Shown here piece after piece: positions 41,745 through 55,100 of a stretch of 64,000 nucleotides of DNA; position 1 is the first letter of the stretch, and each line of letters opens with the position of its first letter. The notes below the pieces were generated by a model. That model was not told the DNA's origin. It did not search any database and was given only the letters and a program-made list of their open reading frames with translations. The DNA is from Copromyces sp. CBS 386.78 (taxonomy: Eukaryota > Ascomycota > Sordariomycetes > Sordariales > Sordariaceae). The DNA lies in the NCBI GenBank assembly GCA_030685235.1, contig MU839109.1:310001-374000 (forward strand), in the 5' to 3' direction. A program made the translations under genes and the position numbers.

Positions 41745-44100
41745 ATGGCGTGGCGAGTGAATTTGATCCATTCCCTCTTCTCCGTTCTTGTCCTCAGTCA
41801 AGCTATCTCGGCCATTGACTTCGGTCAGTCGTACGGCTCTAGTGATCCCAACCTCCTTAGCCCTCGTCAGTACACCGAGGACGACCTCGACGAGACAAGC
41901 GGCCACGTCAGCTTCCATCCCGAAGGTGCCACCGAGGGATTCAAATGTCACTATCCGGGGCTCAACTCAAAGGACTGGGAGGGTTGCAACGAAGGCGCTG
42001 ATAGTAGATGGTGCTGGATAAGACAAACTGAAGCCAATAAGGACGAGTCAACAAGAAAAGCGTACACTGTCACAACGGACTGTAAGTGCTGCTCTCCCAC
42101 CCTCTATCACTCATGCCACTCTGTCTCGGCTTATACTGACGCGAAAACCTTTGGTCCTTTACCTAAACAGACGACAACTACGCTCCTGTTGGAATCCAGA
42201 GACACGTACGTCGAGCCCTAATCTCCGTACCAAGACATGGACTTGCATCTGACAGTCAATTCAGTATTACCTGGACATTGCCAAGCACACCATTGCCCCC
42301 GATGGAACCCCGCGAGAGGCCCGTCTCTTCAACGGCACCTATCCCGGACCCCTCATCGAAGCTTGCTGGGGAGACACGGTCATCGTCCATGTCACCAACA
42401 AGCTTGACGACGAAGGAAGCGTCATACACTGGCACGGTCTTCGTCAATATTGGAACAACGATCAGGACGGCGTGGCCTTGACCCAGTGTCCTATCGCCAG
42501 GGGTTCCACGTGGACATACAACTTTACTATGCTGCAGTATGGGACGACGTGGTATCATAGCCATTACTCTGTGCAGGTAAGCCGATCCGAAAAGGCCTAC
42601 AACCTGTGCTGACGCTAACATACTCCATCAGTACGCCGATGGAGTCCTCGGACCCCTCATAGTCCATGGCCCAGCCAGCGCCCCTTACGACGTTGCATAC
42701 GCATGGCCACACTTCATGACAGACTGGGTGCACAGAAGGGCTGAGGAAGAGTTCGAAAACGAGAAGAGTTCCAAGGTTCGTGGATCAAAGGCAGACAACA
42801 TCTTGTTGGATGGGATGGGCAGAAGTCCGAAAGCGGCATCTGCTTACGATGGCGAAGACATTCGCTCGTCGTATCCCATCACTGAGATCCTTCCTGGGCA
42901 GAAGGTCCGTTTGAGACTTATCAATGGGGCGGCCGGGACGTCGTTTATCTTTTCCGTGGACGGACACAAAATAGAGGTCATTGCCAATGATCTGGTGCCT
43001 GTCAAGCCAATAGTCGTGGACTCGCTTCTTGTCGCCATTGGTTTGTTGTCACCCCTTTCTCTCTCCCTACAACCAAAGACTAACAAACAATCACAGGTCA
43101 ACGCTACGATATCATCGTTCAAGGTCTTAAAGACCCTTCTCATTCGGGAAACTACTGGATCCGCACTCAGCCCGCGGATGGCTGCAATACCTTTCGCAAC
43201 GGAATCTTCGACAGCACCGACAGCACGAATCCGGATCCCCTCGATACACGAACCGGAATCCTTCATTACGACATGCCCAACGCCACGTACTTCTCCCTTC
43301 CCTATTCGACCGAGAACAACATCGAAGATTACTCGTGTGCCCGTATATCGGAGCAAAACTCACTCCGCCCCGTGGTTCCCTGGACCATCTCAAAAACGCC
43401 GCTAAACAACCTCGCCCTCTCGACTTTCTATCCTGCTCACCAGACCAAGGCTGACGTTAAGTATGGCAACTACACACACTGGCTGCTCCGTCTGGACCCC
43501 CTGGTCGAGAAAGAGGGAGGCATCAAGTTCCACAATCCCCTTTTTGCCAACTTCAGCACTCCGTCGCTCCTCAACCTTACTCGTATCGGTCATGGGGAGA
43601 ACGATAATGTCGTTCGGCTCCCTTACTCTTCAAACTCAAGTGACTTTATCCACATGGTCATCGACGGCTCCTTGTTGCCTGTCACTAAGCATGCTGACTT
43701 GGATCCGGACGTCATTCCCCGCCTCGCGCACCCGATGCACTGGCATGGATCGGATGTGGTTCTGCTGGCCCAGAGTGATCAGCCGTTTGACCCGGCTACA
43801 TCCCTGGATACTTGGAACTACGATAACCCGCCGAGACGTGACACTATCATGGCACCCGCGGGGGGGTATATCGCGGTGGCGTTTAAGCCGGATAACCCGG
43901 GTGTGTGGCTGGTTCATTGCCATATTGCGTGGCATGCCAGTGCTGGGTTGGCGTTGCAGATGGTTATTGATGATGGTCATAGTTTGGCCCAGGGTATGCT
44001 CGGCGATGGGAAGCTGCAGAGATTGCGTGATGGGTGTGATGAGTGGAAGGCGGATTTGGGTAGGTTGGTGGCTAATAAGAAGGAGGATTCGAATGTGTGA
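41745..44100 (+). CDS. Secreted laccase (ascomycete multicopper oxidase), five exons
   Basis: The model is join(41745..42081, 42171..42205, 42265..42576, 42632..43040, 43097..44100), 698 residues. Introns are 89, 59, 55 and 56 nt with consensus donors (GTAAGT, GTACGT, GTAAGC, GTTTGT); exon 2 is only 35 nt. The signal peptide is [15 protein letters not shown]. An N-terminal Cys-bearing segment ending in TTDYDNYAP precedes three cupredoxin domains. All four copper signatures are present: HWHG (His179, His181), WYHSH (His222, His224), HPMHWHG (His576, 579, 581) and HCHIAWH (His638, Cys639, His640). A Leu follows in the axial type-1 position, a feature of higher-potential enzymes. The C-terminus ends KKEDSNV and lacks the DSGL-type processing plug of some ascomycete laccases. 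It oxidises phenolics using O2 outside the cell. Confidence 0.96.
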
Positions 44101-44462
44101 CACTTCTGCCTAGGCTTGAATTGTTTCCTTGGTTTGCTTGTTAGATGGCATGCGTTGCTGCATTTTGAATATGGGATAAAGAGGCACATGGGAGCGAGTC
44201 GTTCATTCATAGACTGACCACACACGCACATAAGGACGACAGGGATCGGACCGGACTGATATCATCAGTTTGAAGGGAGTAGCGTTAGGACAGACATCAT
44301 TAGTATCGTAATGGTTAAACAGTAATAACTAAAATAAACAAGATTGTGAACAACACACAGGGTATCTCGACATGACATGATGGAAAAGACAGACTAGACT
44401 GTTGAGCACACGCCAAACACCAACACCAAGCTTGACAGCCACCTTTTTTTTGCTGGCATCAT
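44101..44462. other. Short region between convergent laccase and membrane-protein genes
   Basis: Both genes end towards this stretch, so it holds their 3' ends. No other feature is recognised. Confidence 0.6.
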
Positions 44463-46585
44463 TCACCTCCTTCCCATCGACTCCTTGGTCCTACCATCAT
44501 CATCATCATCGCCATCGCCCCATGGTTTCATAGCAGGAACATGTGCCAAGTCGTTATCGCTCCCCTGGCTCGGATACAAAGGCCACTCGGTCATTCTCTG
44601 TCCCTGCGTATCAGGTGTTGATGACCTTGTCTGATCATATGCGATGGTCACCTCCCTCTCCTTGACATTTTTTCCCGGTACGTGCACAACACCTCTGTGC
44701 CCGTGGGTTTGACCACTGACACTTTCCCTTCCGGACCCTCCTTCAGCACTCGCCACGCTCAAGGCACAGCCGAGTGTGCTTAGTCGTTTTATTATTACTG
44801 GCTTTCCGTTTTTGTCATGTCCACTGACACTTTGTTGTAGATGAGCCGTCATATCGCTTTCCCTTCCGGACACTCCTTCAGTATTCGCCACCGCCACGCT
44901 CAAGGCACTGCCAAGTGTGCTTAGTCGTTTTATTGTTACTGGCTTTCCGTTCTTGTCATGTCCGCCGTGTCCGCCACTGTCGGCTGCGGGGTGCAAATGA
45001 TGCACATGCACCGCCACATGTCCATGTCCATCTTTCGTCCCTCCCTCACTTGGACTCCTCCCCGTACTCCCCATACCAGCCTCCTCATCTTTCGTCCCTC
45101 CCTCACTTGGACTCCTCCCCGTACTCACCATACTCTCCCTCGTCAAGTTTAGGTTTAGACTCCCAAAGAGTCCCCGCCGCTTACTTCTCCCCGTACTCCC
45201 ATTACTCTCCCTCGTCAAGTTTAGGTTTAGACTCCCAAAGAGCCCCCGCCGCTTACTTCTCCCCGAACGACGCTTGCTGGTAACAGTGGTGCTGCTCCTC
45301 CCGGTCCCCTGCGTCCCTTCCGGGCCCGCGCCGGCGTACATGTCATTGTCATGCCGACATGGATTCTCGAGGCTACCGAGGTTATAAAATATGAACTCGG
45401 CCGGCGGCGGCGGCGGCCGCGGTCCTCGGTACTCGCGCAGCAGCGCGCGAAGGATAGGTATCGACGCCGCCATGATAGTAATGGCGCTCTCGGCGATCCC
45501 AAGGATAACAAGGTTGGTGCTCGCAAAAGTAAAATTAGAATTGCCAATAGCCGGCAGCTCCGTAGCCTTAACAATACTAATAACGCCGGCGAACACGCCC
45601 ATGGACATGGCGACCAGCACGCCTAGCTTTTCGTGGCGGTTTATTTGCATGCTCAGCGTCAGGCTCCAGATGATGTGCCACGGCAGCACGGCTAGCACAA
45701 TGTCCATGGCCCCGCTGTACACGGCCGTGAACATGTTGTAGTGGATCTGGATCTGCTTGGCCATGCAGTGGCCCGGTAGATCGGGCTGCCAGATCTTGGG
45801 GATCGGGTCGCATTGGCCCCATGTTAGGGCGACGGCGACGCCGAGGCTGAGGTTGATGCTGAGGATGATGAGCCGGATTAGGAGGCGCACCCAACTGTCT
45901 TGGGAGATGCGGAGGACGGTGATGGCGAAGCTGGTTTTGGACCATAGGGCGGCGAGGATGGAGAAGGTGCCGGCTAGGTTGGTGATGAGGAGGTAGTGGT
46001 TTAGGACGGGGGCGGATTGGGAGGGGTTGAAGAGGGAGGTGGGGAGGCCGAAGCCGAGGGTGGTGGAGTAGTGGATGAAGGATGTGGAGGTTGCTAGGGA
46101 GATCTAGATGTTTTATCATTAGTGGTTTTGTTTCTTGCTTGGGTTTGTTTTTGTGTGTTTTGTGGTGGTTTTGTTTTGTTTCTTGTTTTGGGGTGGTGTG
46201 CAGCCCCTGAATGGGAAGAGGGCTAGAAGACCAAGTGGAAGAGTGGAAAAGGGGTTGAGGATAAAGGACGACAATGACATACCCACGATATAATCAAAAC
46301 GTGATCATCCCACCACAACCCTCGCACACGATATCTCTTGCAATAAATGCGCAACCCCAAAAACAGAGCGGCGAGGGCGGTAAGGAACCAGCAGCTAAAG
46401 TTGACTTGGGTCACCCTCGACTTGTGATAGTCTTCTTCTGGGATCACCTTGGTGTCTGTATCCGTGTTGTTGTTGTTGTTGTTATCCGCCCCCCTTTCCT
46501 CCAGGTGGATGACCATGGCGTTAACAGCATGGTGAGCGGCCGCTTTGACAAAAAAAGAAGCTGTTGTTCCTACTGTTGAGGCCAT
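44463..46585 (-). CDS. Fungal rhodopsin-domain (PF20684-type) integral membrane protein with duplicated tail
   Basis: The model is complement(join(44463..46103, 46283..46585)), 647 residues. The 179-nt intron (GTATGT..CATCTAG) joins HVLIISW to ISLATSTSF within a helix. Seven membrane helices span about 62-365. Family marks are GLRIYCKRYRVRGLWWDDH, a large SILAALWSKTSFAITVLRI helix, WGQCDPIPKIWQPDLPGHC with the paired Cys, and MDIVLAVLPWHIIWSL. The cytosolic tail (about 380-647) is disordered and built from three local duplications: SKRRGLFGSLNLNLTRES twice (72-bp period), TGRSPSEGGTKD twice (57-bp period) and HDKNGKPVxIKRLSTLGxAL twice (about 140 bp apart). The family is large in fungi and uncharacterised; the name does not imply a retinal chromophore. 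Confidence 0.85.
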
Positions 46586-48027
46586 CAGGAGGTTATTGTT
46601 GATGTTTTGGTGGTGAAGTTGATGATGTCGGTACTTGAGCGCTCGTCTCCATCTACCGTTTCTCTCTGTCTCTTTCCGATTATACCAAGAAACGGGTTCG
46701 TCGTTTATCAGATGACAGAGGGGGTTTGATGGAGAAGGCAGATTGGGACGGGCGGGACACCGTGGATGGAATGGGATAGCCAAAGTTTGGTTCGGGTCCG
46801 GTATATTGATGCAGAAATGGGAACCTGGGCTGAAGTTGTACCTACGGGGTAGACGGAAAGCAATGAAGGCCAAGGGCAGCGGGAGTTGATGAGTCGGACC
46901 GAAGACCATGTAAGAGAGACTTTCTGCTGCTTCTTCTTCTTCTTAGTAATACCCCCAAGCTATCTGTTTGTAATGGGTAATTTAGACGAGAAAGCGGGAG
47001 GGTTGTCATGTAGCTAATCAAAACAAAAACCAACAAGGAAAAAGAGACGGAAAACGGGATATGTGAGACGGAAAAGGACGGGAAGGAAGACGAGACAAGA
47101 CGGAGAATAGACGGAGACCAACGCCGGCGGCATGGGATGACCATCAAGATATGGGGTAAAAGCGGCCCGCGTCTTGTCAAGGGCTCAAGGTGCCTTGTCA
47201 GGGTCTGGAAGCAATGAACCGAGAGAGGGAGATGTGAATAAACGTCCGACCACGACCGGTTGGGCGACCGGTAGGCGAGACCGTTGACCAAAAATTGTAA
47301 AGGATCCGTCCGGGGTTAAGACTTATCTGAGAGGGGTGGGATTCGTAACTTCTCTTCCCTCCTCCTCCTTTGCACGTTCCACGTCTAGATCAAATCTAGA
47401 CTCCAATGTGACGCTGGTTTCAGGGGACAACACAAGCGAGTTCCTAATCTGCGTAGGGTGCTTCAACTTCCAAGACTTTTTGAGTCTGCCACGGTATCAC
47501 ATACTATTCCCAACACATAATGGAACTCGTACGTGGTGGGGATAGGGGAATGGCATGAATTCATGATGAATGTTTGGTGCACGGGCACTAACGACTCTTT
47601 CCTTGCTTGGTCTCCTAGCCTGCTTAGAACTGGTCTGCTTATTGTTGACGGTTTGACGCCTTGATTGTCTGTGCGTAAAGTGGTCATGTTGATGTAGGAT
47701 TTAGTGATTTTGAGAGGGGGATGATTCTGTTGGTTCGGACTCGGTGGTGTTGTAGTCGGCGAATGTGTCTTTTAAGGAAACGGAATGCTCTCCGTGGACA
47801 AAGATCCGGCACTAACAATTCGCTTAAACACCGCTAAAGGGGCGCTACGAAACAGAGCGCACCGTCCCTCTTCCCCCGCATGAACCCCTGATCTCAACCA
47901 AAACAAATGGCGGGCAGATGGCGGCTTGGGCTGGTGGCTGCCGCTGGCGTGACCTGTGCCTGGTAGGGGCCCTGGTTTCACACTACCGAACGGTGGCTTC
48001 CTCGTGGCTTTTTCCCAGCATGCAATA
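46586..48027. other. Intergenic region between two minus-strand genes
   Basis: No gene is supported. It presumably carries the leader and promoter of the membrane-protein gene on its left side and the 3' end of the P450 on its right side. Confidence 0.5.
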
Positions 48028-49936
48028 TCAAGCCACAGTCTTCCTCCTGGTAACCTTCAACCAAAAGTCCTCCACCAGCCAAAAAGCAAAGTCGTGAACC
48101 TTCAATGGCTTCGAGGCATCGATCGGCGCCATGTCGTACCTCCTCAGTAGCTGCTCGTTTGTTAGCTTCAACATCATCACCCAACCCATTACAGCCACAC
48201 CCCTACCCCTCCTAAGGGGGGAAAAAAAGCAAAAACTCACCTCAACAAAGACCTTGTTCAACTCCAAAAACGCAATATGCTTCCCGATACACTCATACTT
48301 TCCATTTCCAAAGATCAAATCCGCCGTTCGGCTCATGTGCGCATACCGGTCCTTGTCCTCCCTCGCCGCAACAGTCCACCTGTCAGGGTTGAAAATATGC
48401 GCATCCTCACCAAACACCTCTTTGTCGCGGCACAGATGCATAATGTTGAAAGCCATCTGCGTGCCCTCGGGCATGTAGTATCCGTGGATAGTGATGCCGC
48501 CCTTAGGGACGCACTTGGGCATCACGCCCGTGGCCGGAGGGTACAGGCGCAGACCTTCGCGGATGACGGCTTGTAGGTAGGGGAGTTGCATGGCTTCGGC
48601 GTTGGTAATGGGGGTGGAGATGCGGCCGTGGGAGATGGCGGTGTCGATTTCGTGGCGGAGGGTGGTCAGGGCGCGGGGGTTGGTGATTAGTTGGAGCATG
48701 GTCAGCCGGATGGCGTTGGAGGTTGAGTCGGAGCCGGCGGGGCTGGAATGTCCTGTTAGTCAGGTGAGTGGGAGGGGAGAGGGAGAGAGGGAGACTCACA
48801 ACTCGAGCATGATCTCAGCGAGAAGCTCGTCGCGGGTGAGGCCCGAGTCGATAAAGGCTTGCATCATATCGTCTCCTCTACCGGCGTATTTGTCCTTTTC
48901 GAGAGCGTCGAGGCGTTTCTGGATGCGCTTGCTCGTTATCCTGCTTTTCGTCAGTCTTCTCCCAGTTCCACACCCAGATCACCTACCCAATCATCCTCCC
49001 AAACCCAACCTCATCTCCCTCACTCCCCAACACCGCACTAAAAGGCCACGACCTCAAGATTGTGTTGATGGCAGGATAGGCCATCAGCGTCGGCACCCAG
49101 GGCACGAACTTGTCATTGACCTCGATAAACCCGTCCACGTCCCGGTCCTGCTCGAGGTAGCCCGAGGCTTCGGAGCTGTTGAGTTCCGTCATGACGTCGA
49201 TGGTGAAGAACTGTGCCTTGTGGGCGAGCTCCATCGGCCGCAGCTCGGTGTCGGTAGAGATGTATTTGCGCTCGATCAGGTTGATCCATCGCTCCATGTT
49301 GTTGTCGACGCGGCGCTCGAAGAGGCCGTTGTCTTTGCCGTACGTGTACTGGTGTTCCGTTGGGGTCAGTGGGTGTAGGGGCATGACGGCAAGAGAGTGA
49401 GAGAGCGACTTACGCCCTTAGCAAGCTTCTCCCTCAACACCTTCCTGTCTTGCTCGTCGGTCATGGAAAACAAGTTGTGCACGTTCTTCAGGTGCTTGCT
49501 GCCCTGGTACCACCATGCTTTGTTAAAGCCACCGTGGACGGCGTTGACCACGCGGGCCGTGTCGGCATCGCCGTACATGACTGTGTCGGGGGCAATGCGG
49601 AAGAGGGGACCTACGTATCAGTCGAAAGGCGTCAGTTGATGTCTTTTCTTCTTGTTCTTTCTCCCGCGCACTCGTTTCCATTGCACGGCACATACCATAT
49701 TGCTTCTGCAGAGCATGATAGTCATACGACATCCTTCCGTTCCACGCGCACTTCACCAGAGTGAACCTGGTGAACGATGACAGGAAGGGACCAGGAATAT
49801 GACGAAGCTTCCACCATTGTCGGATATCGCTGATGACGAAGTAGGACAGGTAGAGCACCACTCCGGTCACAATCAGAGCGACTGGAGACTGAGAAGCATT
49901 GCCGGCCAAGCCAGTGACATGTTCGAGGAGAGCCAT
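48028..49936 (-). CDS. Cytochrome P450 monooxygenase, six exons
   Basis: The model is complement(join(48028..48150, 48241..48742, 48800..48940, 48987..49348, 49414..49610, 49696..49936)), 521 residues. An N-terminal membrane anchor (PVALIVTGVVLYLSYFVI) and a RHIPGPFLSSFTR hinge show ER attachment. The I-helix is PAGSDSTS (315-322), the K-helix ExxR is Glu376-Arg379, FNPDRW is the PERF-like motif and FGNGKYECIG places the heme-ligand Cys at 465. All introns have consensus ends; intron 4 is 57 nt and intron 5 is 90 nt with GCTAAC. Intron 5 has no in-frame stop, so retention would insert 30 residues just after the heme helix. It resembles pisatin-demethylase-like or benzoate-hydroxylase-like fungal P450s, but the substrate is unknown. 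No biosynthetic core enzyme lies nearby. Confidence 0.95.
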
Positions 49937-51113
49937 GTTGTCAAGTGTCTCTGTTCAAGCGTCTGGAGCAGAGAACTTGCCTAGATACTGAGAAGGAGAG
50001 AAACCCCGGTGAAACGGAGGGGAATGAGGGGATATATGCCCCAGGACTCTTTGGAGGGGAAGAGTGAAGACTGCTATGAGTGATGTACCCTCTTGGCCGA
50101 GAAGCGTCGCAATCTCCTCACCACGGATCTTCAACCTGCTACTGCAGTGAGAATCAAGACGACTCTGTAGGTCTTGGCGACTGGGATCGGGATTTTCAAC
50201 TCGGTCGATATCAGTCGACTTGCTCTTGACCCCTCCACGTACTTCAGTTCCATGCTCTATCATGGCTTTTTTTTTTTTTTGATTCGTTTTGTCACCCCCG
50301 GGGGAGGGCGAGTGAAGGAGTGTTGGCGTTGATATCATGATACAGACCATAAACTGCATGGATCCTGTCGTGTAATAGTGATACTTAATCATCACCGCTT
50401 TCGAAGCCGCTTTCAACATTTCATCGGAGAGGGGCTCATAGCTCATGAACAATCACCGAGTGTCCATTGGCGCTCCATGATTGCCGTTCGCAGGTTGATT
50501 GTGTGCACAATGGGACCATGCCAATGCCGTGTTGCCACTAATTCACAACCCGCAGAACCATTGCCACGCAAGGTTGCATTATAGCTTTGTCGAGTTCGGA
50601 CGGTTGCCCGTGATATCCGTGGAGCGTTGCAGTAGGGAAGTTTGCAATTCTGGGCAAGCAACCCGTCAAGAGGGCAGGGCCTCGGCAAATGCAAGTTGTT
50701 GCAGCCGCGGCCGCGGCATTGATGAACCCGCTCCGTGCCGCCTCCGGGATAGCCCTTCTGGTCTTCGGTGGTGGCCGGTGGGTAGCATCGATCCGCCTTT
50801 CTGTGCGTAAATCCCCCTCTTTGAGCAGCGTGAAAAGGCAATATTTCGTTGAGAGGAGGTTGAAGATCACGACTCTGTTCCTGTCATATTGAATTGGAGA
50901 ACGGAAATCGAAAGCATGGGGGATTTAGCCAGGCAAAATGGTTACTCAGGGGTGTCGACTGGAGTCTTGGTGTTTCTAGCGGTTCCAGAGTTCATGATTC
51001 CAGTGACGCCAAGTTGAGGATGCATCTGGCTTTGTGATGACTGCTGAAAGTAATGGATGGTGCTTTGATGTGGTCCTTCGGAGTTGTGCAGAAAAGCTTG
51101 AATATGAAAAGAT

Positions 51114-51152
<39 letters not shown>

Positions 51153-51870
51153 TTGAGAAAACGTCAAAGATGGACTGCAGTGACAGGAGGCAAGTCTTTG
51201 GTGTTGAAGGAAGAAAACTGTGTGCAATGGAACCACAGCCTGACAATTGACAAATGACCACTACCGTAGTAATAACACCCCTGCAGCTCCGAAACGCTTC
51301 TGCCTTCTCAGGGCTTTTCAGCATTGTCCATCTCCAAAAACAGTCAGGAACGATGAACGGCAAGAACTCTCCAACAGGGGTGATCTACCAAGGGGACTTT
51401 CGGGACCAAGAACTCATCGCAAGTAGGAAGGAACGATTGTGAAGTTGTCGAAGAAGATCTTTTTGAGACAACAAAAATTCGTCAGCAAAGCGAGATCAGT
51501 TGCACATGGCTGTACACTGCAGTAAGTAGCGATGCACAGCTGCATGCATGTTAGTGTTCCCCCGTCAGGCGCTGTGCCGTCCTCCAACGTCCCCGCCGCT
51601 CCGTCCCGTCGCGACGGCAACAAACTTCAGGTTGGTTGGAACTGACAGCCCAAACCGCAATGGATACCTATTATTTCCGATAACATTCAATTTGAAATCC
51701 AGTCACAGTATTTGTAAAGGGGAGTTTTCATGACAGTACATAAAACTGTAACGTGGATGGATGCGATGAACGTCGGGATCAAAGCAGGCAAGGCAGTTGG
51801 GACGACAACACTGACAGTGTAGTTATAGGTATTAGGGCCGAGCCCCACTTTCAACAAGCGAAAATCACCT
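49937..51870. other. Intergenic region between the P450 and the tRNA gene
   Basis: No gene is supported. Poly-T (50266-50280) and poly-A (51116-51150) runs are present; predicted poly-Lys or poly-Phe frames here are artefacts. Confidence 0.6.
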
Positions 51871-51952
51871 GGCGTGGTGGCAGAGTGGTCTAATGCGCAA
51901 GACTAGAAATCTTGTTCCTTCGGGAGCGTCTGTTCGAATCAGGCCCACGTCG
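51871..51952 (+). tRNA. tRNA-Ser(AGA)
   Basis: An 82-nt cloverleaf can be drawn. The acceptor GGCGTGG pairs with CCACGTC (one G.U), the D stem GCA pairs with TGC, the anticodon stem CAAGA/TCTTG closes the loop CTAGAAA with anticodon AGA, a long variable arm (TTCC..GGGA) follows as in class II tRNAs, and the T arm GTCTG-TTCGAAT-CAGGC is complete. There is no intron, and the discriminator base is G as expected for Ser. It reads UCU (and UCC/UCA by inosine). It lies about 190 bp from the second transposon block. Confidence 0.96.
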
Positions 51953-52143
51953 CACGAATGACCATTAAACTTTCTTTTTTTCTCCTTCTTTCCATTCATC
52001 ACAATATCTCATGTTCCTATTTTCCTGTTTCTCTCTTCGAATTCTTTTTTTCCTTTTTTTTCCTCCTTTTCCTTTTGCGTTTTTCGAGTTTTTTCACATT
52101 TTATGCCTTTACAATGTCACTTCGTCACAAGCAGCGTTCATAA

Positions 52144-55100
52144 CAAGTCAAGTAAGTCAAATAGGCGATTTTTACTTGCTCGAATAGAGCCTGGATTTAT
52201 AGCTACTTACTTACTTACTTACTTAGTTAAGTAAATTAAATACAGTTATAATGTTTTTTAGTATTTTCTACCTCATTTTTTATCCTTTTTCTATATAAAA
52301 ACTACCCAAAGATCGCCTAGAGCTCCCGCTACCTCCTACTACCCCCATTAAAATTATACTATACTTCGTCGTCGTCGTTAGTAATATTGAACTTAGTATT
52401 AATATAGGTCCAAAGTCGTCAATCTTCCCTATTAAAGTCGCTATTAAATTCCTAATATTTAATATATTTAATATAGTTAACAAATTCTACTACCAACCGC
52501 TATTTCTAATTCGAAAGAATTAACTTTATACCATTGAAAGACCTCTTATAATTATCCGCTATAAATAGGATAAATAAAACGTTAAATACTATACGTAATA
52601 ACTTTAGGTAATTCCTTTCATTAACTTTCTACTAAATAATAGGATTATTAATAATTTAAATAAAATTATTAAGGTAATAAAATAATTTATCCTCTTCGTT
52701 TAGTTCGCTAGGTAAAGTATTGTAGAAATTAGGGTTAATAAATTAGTCTTCTATTATTCGCTTCGCCTACTAATTACTAATATTAGAGGGGGGGTTAGGA
52801 GTATATTAATTAATATAATTTATTTCGTATATATAGGTAAATTTATATTAAATCTCTTTGAATTCTTTCTTATTAAATTACTTTTTGACTTATCGTAAGC
52901 GATAACCAAAATAAATAATAGTATAAATCCAATATAATAGATTCTCTTCTATCTTGTCCCTATAGTCTTCGAACTTCGTAATAACCCTATTAAATATTAA
53001 ACCGATATACTTTATAATATCGTTAATTAGATTATTTTCGTAGTCGATAGGCTTATTTTAAATAGAAGTAGGAGTAAATAAAAAGGAGGAAGAGAGGTTA
53101 ATACTACGAATACGACGTTAATTTAAATATTATTAATTATTATAATATTAGATTCTAAGATTTCTAAACCTTCGAAGGTATTAAAAGCGAATTTATTAAT
53201 AAATTGGATACATTTATTTTTAAGGGTCCTAATAAAGCGGTAAAGAGAGGGTATAATAATAGGGAAGAGAGGCCTACGCTTTTCAAACTTCTTAGTAAAG
53301 TCTTTAAAGTATTGTATTATATCTATAATAGAGGTAAGAATCCCTTAATCATCGTTATTAAGTTAGTCCTCTTTTAATTTTCCTATAATAATAGTATTTA
53401 GACCGTTAACGACTTTACTAATGTAATAATTAATAAATTTGCGTAATTTTTAAGTACGATATATTATATAGTAATTAAAATTTTAATATATAGCGTTATT
53501 AAATACGACGGTAATACTTGGCGAATACTATTCTTTGTTATTATTATTGTTAGTTAAATTTAGAAAGGTAGGGAAGTCGCCTTCGAAATTATAAATACAA
53601 CCGAAGTAAATAATCTTTTAAAATTTAGCGCGACGTTAAGGAATTCGGCGGATAAAGAACGTATTATTATAAAACTTATTAATAAAACTCTAATTTTATT
53701 ATTCTTTAATAAAAGTATCTTCCTATATAATAATTCAATTAGTAATAGGATTATTAGTAACGGTTTCCCTAATATTAGAGGAAGAAAAAATAGATTTTCT
53801 AAATTTAATTACCGCTTTCGCACCTAGGTTAAAAATATAATTAAAATAACGAAAGCGACGAAAAATAATTTTAATTTCGATTTCTAGTTATAAAAGAAGA
53901 GGAAACAATCCTTTAATTAAGTAAATAATATAATAATCGTTCGAATTAGTATTATCGTACTAAATTTAATTAAATTTTTCTACTTTAATTTTGTAGAGTT
54001 TAAGAATACGTAATAAAGTAGTAGCGATATTTTCGCTACTATAATTACTATAAACTTTAAATAAATTAGTTAAATCGATTTTAAGGGTTCTAAATATATT
54101 TATATAATAAAAAAAAATAGAGATAACGGCTAAATTATTAGGGGAAGTTTAAAAATTAAAAGAAATATATTTCTTAAAATATAATTTAATTAGACGGGTT
54201 TTAAATCGTTCGAAGTAATAAGTATATTTATTTTTAATTTATATTTATAATGAAGGAGCGGTTTTCAATAATAATTTAGAAATTATAGTATAGTTTATTA
54301 ACGATAATAGAAATTGAAATACTTTATTCTTAATAAAAGAAAAAGGGAGGCGAACGTTAACGATTATTTTTATAATGAATTCGCGGAAGGCCTCCCTAAT
54401 AGGTTTAACGATAGGGGTAAATTTGTAAGCGAATTAATTAATTACCGATTTAACTTTTTTAAATTCTAATTAATTTATAAAATTGTCGCTAGTAAGCTCT
54501 TTAATACAATAAGTATAGTAGAAGTATATAATATACGAAGAAGTAGTCTATAAAGAATAAATTTTAGGATAGAAATTATAAGACTAATAATTATTTTTAT
54601 TATAGTTGCTGATAACGCTAATTAAATAAGTATTATATTTACTAATTTACAATATCCTTTTTAAGCGTTTAATTAACTAATCCTCTAAAATATATTATGT
54701 TTTATCCTATATAACTTTTAGTATTTTACTAATATTTTTAGGTAAGTCGTCGGGATAAATATCTTTTATAATTTCGATTTATTAGATAAGGGGGATAATA
54801 TATTTACTGTTGAATATTTCTATAGTTCGAATTAAGGTAGGTATATTATTGAAGGAGACGGACGGTACGACCGCTATATTAGAAATAATATCGAAATCGA
54901 CGATAATAGTTATTATAGTAGTCAATTGCAGTAATACTAATAATACTAAATGGAAGTTAATACTAATTAGCGATATAAGGGAAGGAAATTAATAGGTCTA
55001 GCGTAATCTACTTTAATTAAATATAACGAAGATTAATTTAATTAAGTACGAAAGAGAGGGAGAAAAAACGAATATTTTTAAATAATACCAAAATTTTCGA

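Noticed and set aside
52200..52225. (ACTT)n as a stand-alone microsatellite
   Set aside because: It repeats the subterminal motif of the hAT ends and is better explained as part of that element.
54810..54992. Short frames inside the RIP blocks as genes
   Set aside because: Isolated frames between RIP stops with no domain; only frames with recognisable transposon motifs were kept.
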